In this document: positions 15,852 through 24,001 of the stretch, in pieces
Numbering within the stretch: the first letter of the stretch is position 1
Layout of the letters: every line of letters begins with the position of its first letter
Assembly (NCBI RefSeq): GCF_012927405.1
Contig: NZ_JABBGM010000002.1
Location: 558,001 to 622,000, forward strand
DNA: 64,000 bases
Direction of reading: 5' to 3'
Source of the DNA: Novosphingobium olei
GTDB taxonomy: Bacteria > Pseudomonadota > Alphaproteobacteria > Sphingomonadales > Sphingomonadaceae
The notes under the pieces: model-generated
What the model was told of the DNA's origin: nothing
Seen by the model: only the letters and a program-made list of their open reading frames with translations
Database searches by the model: none
Position numbers and translations under genes: made by a program

Positions 15852-17189
15852 ATGTCCATCAAGCGCCAGCTGCGGCTCGGCTTCATTCTTCACGGCGTCG
15901 GCCCCGGCTGGGACGATTGGCGCCATCCCGATGCGCAAGTCGATGCCAGCACCAGCCTGTCGTTCTACAAGCGACAGGCGCAAGTGGCCGAGCGGGGCAA
16001 GTTCGACTACCTGTTCGTGGCCGACAGCGTTTCGATCAACGCGCGCTCCAGCCCGCACTACCTAAACCGCTTCGAGCCGCTGACGATCCTGTCGGCGCTG
16101 GCGGCGGTGACCGACCACATCGGCCTGGTCGGCACGGCGACGGTTTCGTACATCGAACCCTACAATCTGGCTCGCCAGTTCGCTTCGCTCGACCACATCA
16201 GCGGCGGCCGCGCCGGCTGGAACGTGGTGACCAGCTGGCTCGAAGGCAGCGCCGCCAACTATGGCCGCGACGAACACTTCGCCCACGACGTGCGCTACCG
16301 CCTCGCCGAGGAGTACCTCGACGTGGTGAAGGGGCTGTGGGACAGCTGGGAGGACGATGCGCTGGTCCGCGACAAGGCAACCGGCCAGTTCCTCGATCCC
16401 GACAAGCTGCACGAGCTCAACCACAAGGGCGAGTTCCTCAAGGTCAAGGGGCCGCTCAACATCTCGCGCAGTGCCCAAGGGCAGCCGGTGATCTTCCAGG
16501 CGGGATCGTCGGAAGACGGTCGCAATTTCGCGGCCAAGCACGCCGAGGCGATCTTCACCCACGCGGACAGCCTTGCCGAGGGCCAAGCGTTCTACGCCGA
16601 TCTCAAGGCCCGCGCAAAGGGCTTCGGGCGCGATCCCGAGAAGCTGTTCATCGTGCCCGGCGCGCGGCCGGTGATCGGATCGACCGAGGCGGAGGCCGAG
16701 GCGAAGTACCGCGAGCTGGCCTCGCTCGGCAATCTCGAGAACGCGCTGCGCTCGCTGGGGCGCGGGTTCAACGATCACAACTTCAGCGTCTACGATCCCG
16801 ATGGTCCGTTTCCGCGCGAAGTCGCCGCGGAAGGCCACAAGTCGAACCAGAGCCAGTCCGCGCGCGTCCTCGCGCTCGCCGACGAAGGGCTCACCTTGCG
16901 CGAAATCGCGCTGCGCCATGCCACCCCGCGCGGAAACTTCGTCGGCACGCCCGAACAGATCGCCGATCGCTTCGAGACCTGGCTGAACGAGCGTGGGTCC
17001 GACGGGTTCAACCTGTTCGAAAGCCTGCCCGGCCAGCTCGATGTGTTCGTCGATCAGGTCGTGCCGATCCTGCAGCAGCGCGGGATCTACAAGACCGAGT
17101 ACCCCGGTGCGACCTTCCGCGAGACGCTCGGCCTCGACGTTCCGGTCAATCGCAACACCGCCGCGCGCCTGCAGCGCAGCGCCGCCTGA
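15852..17189 (+). CDS. NtaA/SnaA/DszA family FMN-dependent monooxygenase
   Basis: A 445-residue luciferase-like monooxygenase. The motifs TVSYIEPYNLARQFASLDH, SGGRAGWNVVTS and FVGTPEQIADRFETW are those of the NtaA/SnaA/DszA/MoxC subgroup, which includes nitrilotriacetate, dibenzothiophene sulfone and dimethyl sulfone monooxygenases. They need FMNH2 from a separate reductase. The ATG at 15852 is preceded by a perfect AGGAGG five bases away, which settles the start. It is followed 22 bp later by an AtsK/TauD-like dioxygenase gene and then by a binding-protein gene, a group expected for import and oxidative desulfurisation of sulfonates, sulfones or sulfate esters. Confidence 0.85.
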   Translation: MSIKRQLRLGFILHGVGPGWDDWRHPDAQVDASTSLSFYKRQAQVAERGKFDYLFVADSVSINARSSPHYLNRFEPLTILSALAAVTDHIGLVGTATVSYIEPYNLARQFASLDHISGGRAGWNVVTSWLEGSAANYGRDEHFAHDVRYRLAEEYLDVVKGLWDSWEDDALVRDKATGQFLDPDKLHELNHKGEFLKVKGPLNISRSAQGQPVIFQAGSSEDGRNFAAKHAEAIFTHADSLAEGQAFYADLKARAKGFGRDPEKLFIVPGARPVIGSTEAEAEAKYRELASLGNLENALRSLGRGFNDHNFSVYDPDGPFPREVAAEGHKSNQSQSARVLALADEGLTLREIALRHATPRGNFVGTPEQIADRFETWLNERGSDGFNLFESLPGQLDVFVDQVVPILQQRGIYKTEYPGATFRETLGLDVPVNRNTAARLQRSAA

Positions 17190-17211
17190 TTTCGCAAGAG
17201 GAGAGAGACCA

Positions 17212-18066
17212 ATGGCAACGACCGCAATCGACACCTCCATCAGCGGCCTGGAAATACGCCGCCTGCAGCCGACCATCGGCGCCGAGATTTTCGGCATCGA
17301 CATTTCGAAGCCGATCAACGATGCCCAGCGCGCGGCGATCCGCGCCGCCGTGCTCAAGTACAAGGTCATCTTCTTCCGCGACCAGCCGCTCACCAACGAG
17401 CAGCACGCCGCCTTCGCCGGCCAGTTCGGCCCGCTCTACACCCACCCCACCACCAAGCGTCAGGATAACCTGCCGCCGGTCCACTCGATCGCGGCGGTGG
17501 ACGATCGCGAATATGGCGAACGCTTCAAGGCGGTGCTGGATTCGGGCGATGCCTACCACACCGATACCAGCTGGCGGCTCGTGCCGACCTGGGGCGCGGT
17601 GCTGCGCGACATCACCCTGCCCGCGGTGGGCGGCGACACGATCTGGGTCGATGCCAACCTTGCCTACGAGGCGCTGTCCGACGATCTCAAGGCGCGGCTC
17701 GAAGGGCTGCACGTAACGCACAACTTCCTCGGCGCGTTGAAGGCCGTGGGCCATGAATATCCGATCGTGGCGCATCCGATCGTGCGCACGCACCGCGAAA
17801 CCGGGCAGAAGATCCTGTGGGTCAACTTCTCGCAGCAACCGCAGATTCTCGGGGTCGAACTCGCCGAAAGCAAGGCGCTGCTCGACGAGATCCTGCGCCA
17901 GTACAAGCGCCCCGAACTGCAGGTCCGCTTCAGCTGGCGCCCGAACTCGGTGGCGTTCTGGGACAACCGCGCGGCGGTGCACTATGCCGTGCGCAACTAC
18001 GGCAATTTCCCGCGTGAGCTGCACCGCATCCTGATTGCCGACGAACCACTGTGGGGTGACCTCTGA
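17212..18066 (+). CDS. TauD/TfdA family dioxygenase, AtsK-like alkylsulfatase
   Basis: A 284-residue Fe(II)/2-oxoglutarate dioxygenase. The iron-binding HxD is in YHTDTSWR, the distal His in AAVHYAVRNYG, and an Arg for 2-oxoglutarate in the PRELHRILIA segment. The N terminus (IGAEIFGIDI, KVIFFRDQPL) is like TauD and especially like AtsK, the alkylsulfatase of Pseudomonas that oxidatively cleaves alkyl sulfate esters to aldehyde and sulfate. Placement beside a binding protein, and with a TonB receptor downstream, resembles the pseudomonad ats/sft genes. GAGGAGAG lies just before the ATG. The stop is two bases from the start of the lipoprotein gene. Confidence 0.82.
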   Translation: MATTAIDTSISGLEIRRLQPTIGAEIFGIDISKPINDAQRAAIRAAVLKYKVIFFRDQPLTNEQHAAFAGQFGPLYTHPTTKRQDNLPPVHSIAAVDDREYGERFKAVLDSGDAYHTDTSWRLVPTWGAVLRDITLPAVGGDTIWVDANLAYEALSDDLKARLEGLHVTHNFLGALKAVGHEYPIVAHPIVRTHRETGQKILWVNFSQQPQILGVELAESKALLDEILRQYKRPELQVRFSWRPNSVAFWDNRAAVHYAVRNYGNFPRELHRILIADEPLWGDL

Positions 18067-18068
18067 CA

Positions 18069-19001
18069 ATGCTGTCCCGACGTCATGCCATCCTGACGTC
18101 CGGCGCCTTTCTCGCTCTTGCCGCGTGCGGCAAGGGCGGGGGAGGCGCCTCGACGTTGCGCGTGGGCAGCCAGAAGGGCGGGACCAAGGCGCTGATGCTC
18201 GCCTCTGGCGCGCTTGATGGAGCCCCGTACAAGATCGAATGGTCCGACTTCCCCGCGGCGCAGAACCTGCTCGAAGCGATCGGCAGCGATGCGGTCGATG
18301 TCGGGCTTGTCGGCGACGGGCCGTTCCAGTTCGCCTACCAGAGCGGCAGCCCGGCTCGCGCCGTTGCCGCGATGAAGGCCACCTCGCGCGAACCGGGCGC
18401 GCTGGCGGTCATCGTCGGCAAGACCTCGCCCGCGCGGTCGATCCGCGACCTTGCCGGCAAGCGCATTGCCACCACGCGCGGCAGCATTGGCCACTACCTG
18501 GTGCTGCGGGCGCTGGCCGAAGCGGGCCTGAAACCGGATGCGGTGAAGCTGACGTTCCTCAGCCCGAGCGATTCCAAGGCGGCGCTGCAGACCGGCGCGA
18601 TCGAAGGCTGGTCGACCTGGGTGCCCTATACCGCGGCGGCGCTGGCCGAAGGCGCGCGCATCGTGGTTGACGGGCGCCAGTTCTCGCAAGGCGTGGCCTT
18701 CGATGTCGCCAGTGCTTCTGCCGTGGCGCAGAAGCGGGCGATCCTCGCCGATTTCCTGGCGCGCGAAGCCAAGGCTCTGGCCTGGTCGAACGATCATGGA
18801 GCCGATTATGCCAAGATCCTGTCTGCCGAAACCGGACTTCCCCTGCCGGTGGCGACGGCAACCGTGCGGCTCAACAGCCGGCTGCGCGTGCCGATCGACG
18901 CGCCGCTGATCGCGCAGCAGCAGGTCATTCTCGACACCTTCCGCAACGCGGGCGAGTTTGTTTCGCCACGCCCGATCAAGGATGCATTCGCGCCGGTCTG
19001 A
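18069..19001 (+). CDS. ABC transporter substrate-binding lipoprotein
   Basis: A 310-residue periplasmic lipoprotein with a short N terminus SRRHAIL, a hydrophobic stretch and a lipobox ending at Cys20 (LALAAC), followed by a Gly-rich linker. The body contains the DAVDVGLVGDGPFQFAYQSG and LAGKRIATTRGSIGHY segments typical of SsuA/TauA/AtsR-type binding proteins for sulfonates or sulfate esters. It starts two bases after the dioxygenase stop, so the two are one unit. It is the second binding protein of the island, while only one permease/ATPase pair is present in the window, so both may feed that pair with different ligands. Confidence 0.82.
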   Translation: MLSRRHAILTSGAFLALAACGKGGGGASTLRVGSQKGGTKALMLASGALDGAPYKIEWSDFPAAQNLLEAIGSDAVDVGLVGDGPFQFAYQSGSPARAVAAMKATSREPGALAVIVGKTSPARSIRDLAGKRIATTRGSIGHYLVLRALAEAGLKPDAVKLTFLSPSDSKAALQTGAIEGWSTWVPYTAAALAEGARIVVDGRQFSQGVAFDVASASAVAQKRAILADFLAREAKALAWSNDHGADYAKILSAETGLPLPVATATVRLNSRLRVPIDAPLIAQQQVILDTFRNAGEFVSPRPIKDAFAPV

Positions 19002-19030
19002 CCGCATGACGAATACCAATAACCGGACGA

Positions 19031-19059
19031 GTTAACTCAATTGGAAGAGTAGAGTTAAC
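19031..19059 (+). promoter_or_regulatory. copy 4 of the organosulfur-island motif, perfect dyad
   Basis: GTTAACTC at 19031-19038 and GAGTTAAC at 19052-19059 form a perfect 8-bp inverted repeat with a 13-base spacer. It contains ACTCAATTG-GAAGAG-TAGAGTT, the same pattern as at 8848. It ends about 50 bases before the TonB receptor start. This most symmetrical copy suggests that the real site is a dyad with half-sites near AACTC/GAGTT. Confidence 0.65.
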
Positions 19060-19108
19060 CCCGGCAGGGTCGATCCGAACAACGAAATCCTGTTCGGGGA
19101 GTCCATCA

Positions 19109-21625
19109 ATGCAACGTGTTTTCGTCTCGGCGCTGCTCGCGTCGACGCTGCTGTGCTCGCAAGCCCGCGCGGCAGAGGAAGCGCCGCCGGTGGCGTCGGC
19201 GCCCGATGCCGCCGCCGACGCCTCAGCCGCAGGCGACGTCGGCAGCGATGCCATCATCGTCACCGGCGTGCGCGGTGCCAGCCCACGCACCGTGGCCGAC
19301 AGCCCGGTGCCGATCGACGTGATCACGCCCGCTGAACTGAAGGCCACCGGGCGGACCGGCCTCAAGGAAATCCTCGGCAACATCATTCCGTCGCTGACCA
19401 TGCCGGCGCTGGGCGGGGGCGGTACTTCGGCCAGCGTGCGACCGATCTCGATTCGCGGTCTTTCGGGCGACTACCTGCTGGTTCTCGTCAACGGCAAGCG
19501 GCGGCACACCACGTCGCTGATCAACAACCTCTCGCGCGTTTCTGGCGGTTCGACCCCGGTCGATATCGACCTCATCCCCACCAACGCGGTCGGCCGGATC
19601 GAAGTGCTGCGCGATGGCGCGGCGGCGCAATACGGTTCGGACGCGATCTCGGGCGTGATCAACCTCATCCTCGATTCCAGCCCCGAAGGTGGCGAATTCA
19701 CCACCACGGCGGGCCAGCTCTATGAAAAGGGGGGCGCGCTGATCCAGCAGTCGCTCGGCTATGGCACGCGGCTGGGCGATGGCGGCTTCCTGCGGTTCGC
19801 GGTGGAGGGCAAGTTCCACGATCGCGCCGACAGCTCGGCCGACCCGATCGCCCGCGTGTTCCCGCTGGTGAACGGCCAGCCCGACCCGCGCGAGGCCAGC
19901 GTCGACCACGTGATCGCAGGCGGCTATGGCCGTTCGAACCGCGACAAGATCGTCAACTCCAGCGTCAACGCCGAACTGCCGTTCTCCGATACGCTGAAGG
20001 GCTACACGTTCTCGACGCTGTCCTATCGCAACATCAAGGATGCGCGCGGCGCCTATGTTCCGGCAACGAGCATCGGCGCATTGCCGCAGATCTATCCCTC
20101 GGGCTTCCAGGCCTATCGCCGCATCTGGGAATGGGACTTCCAGACGACGTGGGGGCTGAAGGCACAGCTCGGCGGCTGGGATGCCGATCTTTCGACCAGC
20201 TTCGGGCGGGACAACGTCAAGCTCGGTGCCGAAAACACGTTGAACCCCTCAATCGGGCCAACGAGCCCGACCAGCTTCTTCATGGGCAAGCAGATCCAGA
20301 CGCTGTGGGTCAACAATCTCGACCTGTCGCGCACCTATGACGTCGGCCTTGCCGCGCCGCTGGAAGTCGCGGTCGGCGTCGAACAGCGCTGGGAAAAGTT
20401 CCAGAACATCGCCGGCGAGCCTGACAGCTACCGTGACGGCGGCTATGTCGTGCCCAAGGACGGCACTCCGTTCGGCAACCTCTATGGCGGCAAGTCGCCA
20501 TCGCCGGGCCTTGTCTCGTTCACCGGCACTTCGCCGGCCGATGCTTCCTCGATCTCGCGCGGGAATATTGCCGCCTATATCGATCTTTCGACCAAGATCG
20601 TGCCGGCCTGGTTCATCGGCGTCGCCGGGCGCTTCGAACATTACACCGACAGCGCCGGCAACACTTTCAGCGGCAAGGTGTCGACCCGCTTCGAACTGGC
20701 CAAGGGGCTGGCGCTGCGTGGCGGCGTGAACACGGGCTTCCGCGCTCCGAGCCTAGCCCAGACCGCATTTTCGACCACGCAGAACACCGTCACGGTCGTC
20801 GGCAACGAACGCGTGCTGACCACGTCCAAGTTCCTGCCGGTCAACAGCGCGGCGGCGCTGGCGCTTGGCGCGCAGCCGCTGAAGCCGGAAAAGTCGCTCA
20901 ACTTCACCGCCGGCCTGACGTTCGAACGGGGTCCGGTGCGCCTGACGGTCGATGGCTACCAGATCCGCATCGATGATCGCATTGTGAAGACCGACTTCCT
21001 CGGCACCTCCAGCAACGGCGGTTCGGCGATCAAGGCGATCCTCGTGGCCAATGGCGTTGCCAATGTGGATAGCGCGCAGTTCTTCACCAACGCCATCGAC
21101 ACCCGCACGCGCGGCGTTGATGTCGTCGGCGAATATACCCTGCGCACGGGTGGCCTCGGCACCGTCCGCCTTAACGCGGCGTGGAGCTACTTCGACACCA
21201 AGATCCTGAAGGTGATCGACAATCCGGCCCAGCTTTCGGCGCTCAACGTCGTCCTGTTCGGGCGGCAGGTCCAGCGCGACCTGCTGGTCGCGGTGCCCAA
21301 GAGCAAGGTCGTGCTGACCGTGAACTGGGATCTGGGTAAGGCGCGGATCCTGGCCCGCGCCACGCGCTACGGCAAATACACCGAATCCAGTTCGACCGCC
21401 GCCAGCGACCGCACGTTCGGCGCCAAGTGGATCGCCGATCTTGAAGTCGGCTACAACCTGTCCGACCACGTCACAGTGTCGGTCGGGGCCAACAACCTGT
21501 TCGACACCTATCCCGATCGCAATGGACTCATTGCGGCGACGGACGGCTCGGGCGCTTACGGCAGCTTCGCGCCGTTCGGCCTGAGCGGCGGGTTCTACTA
21601 TGCCCGCGTGGGCGTGACCTTCTGA
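19109..21625 (+). CDS. TonB-dependent outer-membrane receptor
   Basis: An 838-residue outer-membrane receptor. A signal peptide ends near residue 21 (ALA-type site after SQARA). The segment DAIIVTGVRG precedes the plug domain (about residues 55-170, with ISIRGLSGDYLLVLVNGKRR and GRIEVLRDGAAAQYGSDAIS). The beta barrel runs to a C-terminal aromatic residue (YARVGVTF). Such receptors take up substrates too large or scarce for porins. Its place after a binding protein and an AtsK-like enzyme resembles SftP, a TonB receptor for sulfate esters in pseudomonads. Its promoter carries the best copy of the island motif, so it is probably co-regulated with the permease operon. Confidence 0.87.
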   Translation: MQRVFVSALLASTLLCSQARAAEEAPPVASAPDAAADASAAGDVGSDAIIVTGVRGASPRTVADSPVPIDVITPAELKATGRTGLKEILGNIIPSLTMPALGGGGTSASVRPISIRGLSGDYLLVLVNGKRRHTTSLINNLSRVSGGSTPVDIDLIPTNAVGRIEVLRDGAAAQYGSDAISGVINLILDSSPEGGEFTTTAGQLYEKGGALIQQSLGYGTRLGDGGFLRFAVEGKFHDRADSSADPIARVFPLVNGQPDPREASVDHVIAGGYGRSNRDKIVNSSVNAELPFSDTLKGYTFSTLSYRNIKDARGAYVPATSIGALPQIYPSGFQAYRRIWEWDFQTTWGLKAQLGGWDADLSTSFGRDNVKLGAENTLNPSIGPTSPTSFFMGKQIQTLWVNNLDLSRTYDVGLAAPLEVAVGVEQRWEKFQNIAGEPDSYRDGGYVVPKDGTPFGNLYGGKSPSPGLVSFTGTSPADASSISRGNIAAYIDLSTKIVPAWFIGVAGRFEHYTDSAGNTFSGKVSTRFELAKGLALRGGVNTGFRAPSLAQTAFSTTQNTVTVVGNERVLTTSKFLPVNSAAALALGAQPLKPEKSLNFTAGLTFERGPVRLTVDGYQIRIDDRIVKTDFLGTSSNGGSAIKAILVANGVANVDSAQFFTNAIDTRTRGVDVVGEYTLRTGGLGTVRLNAAWSYFDTKILKVIDNPAQLSALNVVLFGRQVQRDLLVAVPKSKVVLTVNWDLGKARILARATRYGKYTESSSTAASDRTFGAKWIADLEVGYNLSDHVTVSVGANNLFDTYPDRNGLIAATDGSGAYGSFAPFGLSGGFYYARVGVTF

Positions 21626-21659
21626 CCTGAACTGGCTGCGGCGGGCGGAGGGGGAGCGT

Positions 21660-23144
21660 ATGCCGCTGCGGCCTCCCTCCACGCATAGCATCAGTGGTCG
21701 CACAGTGTCCGGCAGGCTTTCCAGCATCGGGAAGGGCGCAATGCTTCGGATGGCCCGAATGAAGGCGGCGCAGGGCACTGCGCGCCGCCGCATTCCGCTC
21801 GTGTTGCTCATGTTCGCGATGCTGGGCGCCGCCTTGCCGGCGGGGCGCACGGACAGGCTGTCATGGGAAATGCTGCCCGCGCAGGACAGCCAGGGCAGGA
21901 CGCTTGGCACGCTGGTCGTCTCCTCGATCCTCCGCTCCGGCAGCAGCGATGCGCAGCGGCCCACGCTGATCGTGTTCAATGGCGGGCCGGGAGCATCCTC
22001 GGCATGGCTGCAACTGGGCCTTCTGGGGCCCCTGCAGGCCGATCTGCCCGCCGATCCCGCCGTGCCGATCCCCTCTGAACCCCGCCTTCGTGCCGCGCCC
22101 GGCCGGATCGGGGATCTGGCCGACGTTCTTTTTGTCGATCCGCTCGACACCGGCTTCAGCCGGCGCGCCGCGACCGTGGAGGCGAAGCGGCTGCGCACGC
22201 TCGATGCCGATGGCGATTATCTCGCCAGGGCGATCGCGCTCTGGCTGGTGCGGCACGATCGCGTCGGCCAGCCGGTAGTGCTGGTCGGCGAAAGCTATGG
22301 GGCAGAGCGCGCGGTCGCTGTTGCGGATGCCTGGCAACGCACGGGTGCCGGCATCCATCTTGCCGGGCTGGTGCTGATCTCGCAGACGGTCCTCAACGAA
22401 TTCGCGCTCGGCCAGGAAGACCGCGCCCTTGCGCTGGCGACGGGCCTTCCCACGGTAGCCGCAACCGCCTGCTATCACCGCCTCGTGGATGGCGCTGCGC
22501 ACGATCCCGATGCCTGTGCCGAACAGGCCGCCGCTTCGGACACGCTGGCAACGAAGGCGGTTTTCGCGAACGGGTCGCAGCCGATCAGCCGCAATGCCTA
22601 CCGCATGGTGGCGCTGCAGGACCGGCAGCGCGCCCTCGGCATGTATGACAGCCGCCGCACGGCGCCCGTCGATCCACGTCGCGGCTGGCAGGACCCTTCG
22701 CTCGCGCCGCTGCTGCAGGCGATGTCGCACGCCGTGCCCCGCTACAATCGCGCCCTGCTGGGCCTGATGCGCTCACCGGTCGATGGCTCCGCCTACGTGC
22801 TCTACGATCCGCTGATCCGCGCGACGTGGCAGCCGACGCCGGGCGGTGCCTACGGGCTGGCCGATCGCCTCGGCACGGTTCTGCGTACAAGCGGGGCGCG
22901 GCTGCTGGTGGCAGGGGGACTGTTCGATTGCGTCGGGTCGGTGGGCGCCGATCGCCTGTTGCTGTCGCGCCTGGGTCTGCCGCCTGGCACGGCCAGCGCG
23001 GTCCGCTATCCCGGCGGACACATGTTCTATCTGGAACCCCAGAACCGCACCCGGTTCCGCGCCCGCCTCGAACGCTTCCTGCGCGATCTTGCGCCACCGC
23101 GCCCAAGCCGCACGGACTTGCCTGCTTCGCCGGAAAAGGCTTGA
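21660..23144 (+). CDS. S10 family serine carboxypeptidase-like protein
   Basis: A 494-residue alpha/beta-hydrolase of peptidase family S10. FNGGPGASS (residues 107-115) forms the oxyanion region, the nucleophile is Ser212 in VGESYGAE, the Asp is probably in GLFDCVGS and the His in GGHMFYLEP. A hydrophobic segment at residues 45-60 suggests export, probably to the periplasm. The ATG at 21660 follows the strong site GGAGGGGGAG, but an ATG at 21741, also with a purine-rich leader, would give a more normal signal peptide. It lies 34 bp after the TonB receptor and may be co-transcribed with it. Cleavage of an imported peptide or acyl conjugate is possible. Confidence 0.8.
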   Translation: MPLRPPSTHSISGRTVSGRLSSIGKGAMLRMARMKAAQGTARRRIPLVLLMFAMLGAALPAGRTDRLSWEMLPAQDSQGRTLGTLVVSSILRSGSSDAQRPTLIVFNGGPGASSAWLQLGLLGPLQADLPADPAVPIPSEPRLRAAPGRIGDLADVLFVDPLDTGFSRRAATVEAKRLRTLDADGDYLARAIALWLVRHDRVGQPVVLVGESYGAERAVAVADAWQRTGAGIHLAGLVLISQTVLNEFALGQEDRALALATGLPTVAATACYHRLVDGAAHDPDACAEQAAASDTLATKAVFANGSQPISRNAYRMVALQDRQRALGMYDSRRTAPVDPRRGWQDPSLAPLLQAMSHAVPRYNRALLGLMRSPVDGSAYVLYDPLIRATWQPTPGGAYGLADRLGTVLRTSGARLLVAGGLFDCVGSVGADRLLLSRLGLPPGTASAVRYPGGHMFYLEPQNRTRFRARLERFLRDLAPPRPSRTDLPASPEKA

Positions 23145-23233
23145 TATTCAGTAATATAGATCGGTTGACCGGATCATTTCAGGATGCACGATACGCGTGA
23201 AAATGGCAAAGAGGCCGGTGCCCTGAAGGCAAT

Positions 23234-23260
23234 AAAAAACCCCGCCGAAGCGGGGCTTTT
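23234..23260. terminator. bidirectional intrinsic terminator
   Basis: A 6-bp GC stem (CCCCGC and GCGGGG, 23240-23255) has a CGAA loop, which is UUCG on the minus strand. Six A residues on the left give a minus-strand T tract for the tRNA-Val transcript. TTTT on the right serves the peptidase transcript. Confidence 0.8.
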
Positions 23261-23263
23261 CGA

Positions 23264-23338
23264 TGGTGGGCGTAGCAAGGATTGAACTTGCGACCCCTAC
23301 GATGTCAACATAGTGCTCTACCACTGAGCTATACGCCC
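23264..23338 (-). tRNA. tRNA-Val (GAC)
   Basis: On the minus strand the 75-nt sequence begins GGGCGTATAGCTCAGTGG and folds into a full cloverleaf. The 7-bp acceptor stem is GGGCGTA with TACGCCC. The anticodon loop TTGACAT gives GAC, the T arm has GTTCAATCC, and CCA is encoded. A UUCG-loop terminator follows. There is no integrase or att-like repeat beside it. Confidence 0.95.
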
Positions 23339-23465
23339 GCACCATCGAACGGGCCGGATTGGAACAGCAAGGCCGTTTCCGCGCCGGGAGCCGCCCATTA
23401 GCCGCGCTTCCTGTGCTTCGCAAGGGGGCAAATTCGCTTTTCCGACATGCCCCTGCAAGCGCGGC

Positions 23466-23861
23466 TCAGTGCAGCGGACCACCGTTTCCGGCGAGCGGCG
23501 AATCCGCGAACACGCGCTCCACTTCGAGCACCAGATCGCGCAGGTGGAACGGCTTTGACAGCACGCGCGCCTGCGGCGCTTCGCGGTTGGCCTTCAGCGT
23601 CACGGCGGCAAAGCCGGTGATGAACATGACCTTGGTGGACGGGCTGATTTCCCCGCAGCGCTGGGCCAGTTCGATGCCGTCCATTTCGGGCATCACGATG
23701 TCGGACAGCAGCAGGTCGAAGTGCTGCGATTCGAGCAGCGGCACCGCCGCGGTACCACGGTCGACCGACACGACCTCGTAGCCCGCATTTTCGAGCGCAC
23801 GGGCAAGGTAGGTGCGCATTGCTTCTTCGTCTTCGGCCAGCAGAATCCGGATCATGATCAA
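23466..23861 (-). CDS. cpdR: CpdR-like single-domain response regulator
   Basis: A 131-residue receiver domain with no output domain. The acidic pair is in LLAEDEEAM, the phospho-acceptor Asp in LLLSDIVMPEMDG, and the conserved Lys in VLSKPFHLRDLV. The sequence TYLARALENAGYEV and the GFAAVTLKA stretch closely match CpdR, the alphaproteobacterial regulator that, when unphosphorylated, brings the ClpXP protease to the cell pole to drive cell-cycle proteolysis; it is phosphorylated by the CckA-ChpT relay. Start could be 23861 or the second Met at 23855. It lies divergent to the N-formylglutamate amidohydrolase gene, an arrangement I recall as common in sphingomonads. Confidence 0.8.
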   Translation of the reverse strand: MIMIRILLAEDEEAMRTYLARALENAGYEVVSVDRGTAAVPLLESQHFDLLLSDIVMPEMDGIELAQRCGEISPSTKVMFITGFAAVTLKANREAPQARVLSKPFHLRDLVLEVERVFADSPLAGNGGPLH

Positions 23862-24001
23862 CCTTTTTCGAGCCGCGCAGCGGTAGCGCCCTGCGCGCGG
23901 GACGGTCTCCTACACCTGCGGCGGTTAAGAATCTCCGGCGAATGCACCGGAAGTAGACGCAAAGACGACGGAAGGTGCGTTTTGACAGGCAGGGCAAAGC
24001 C

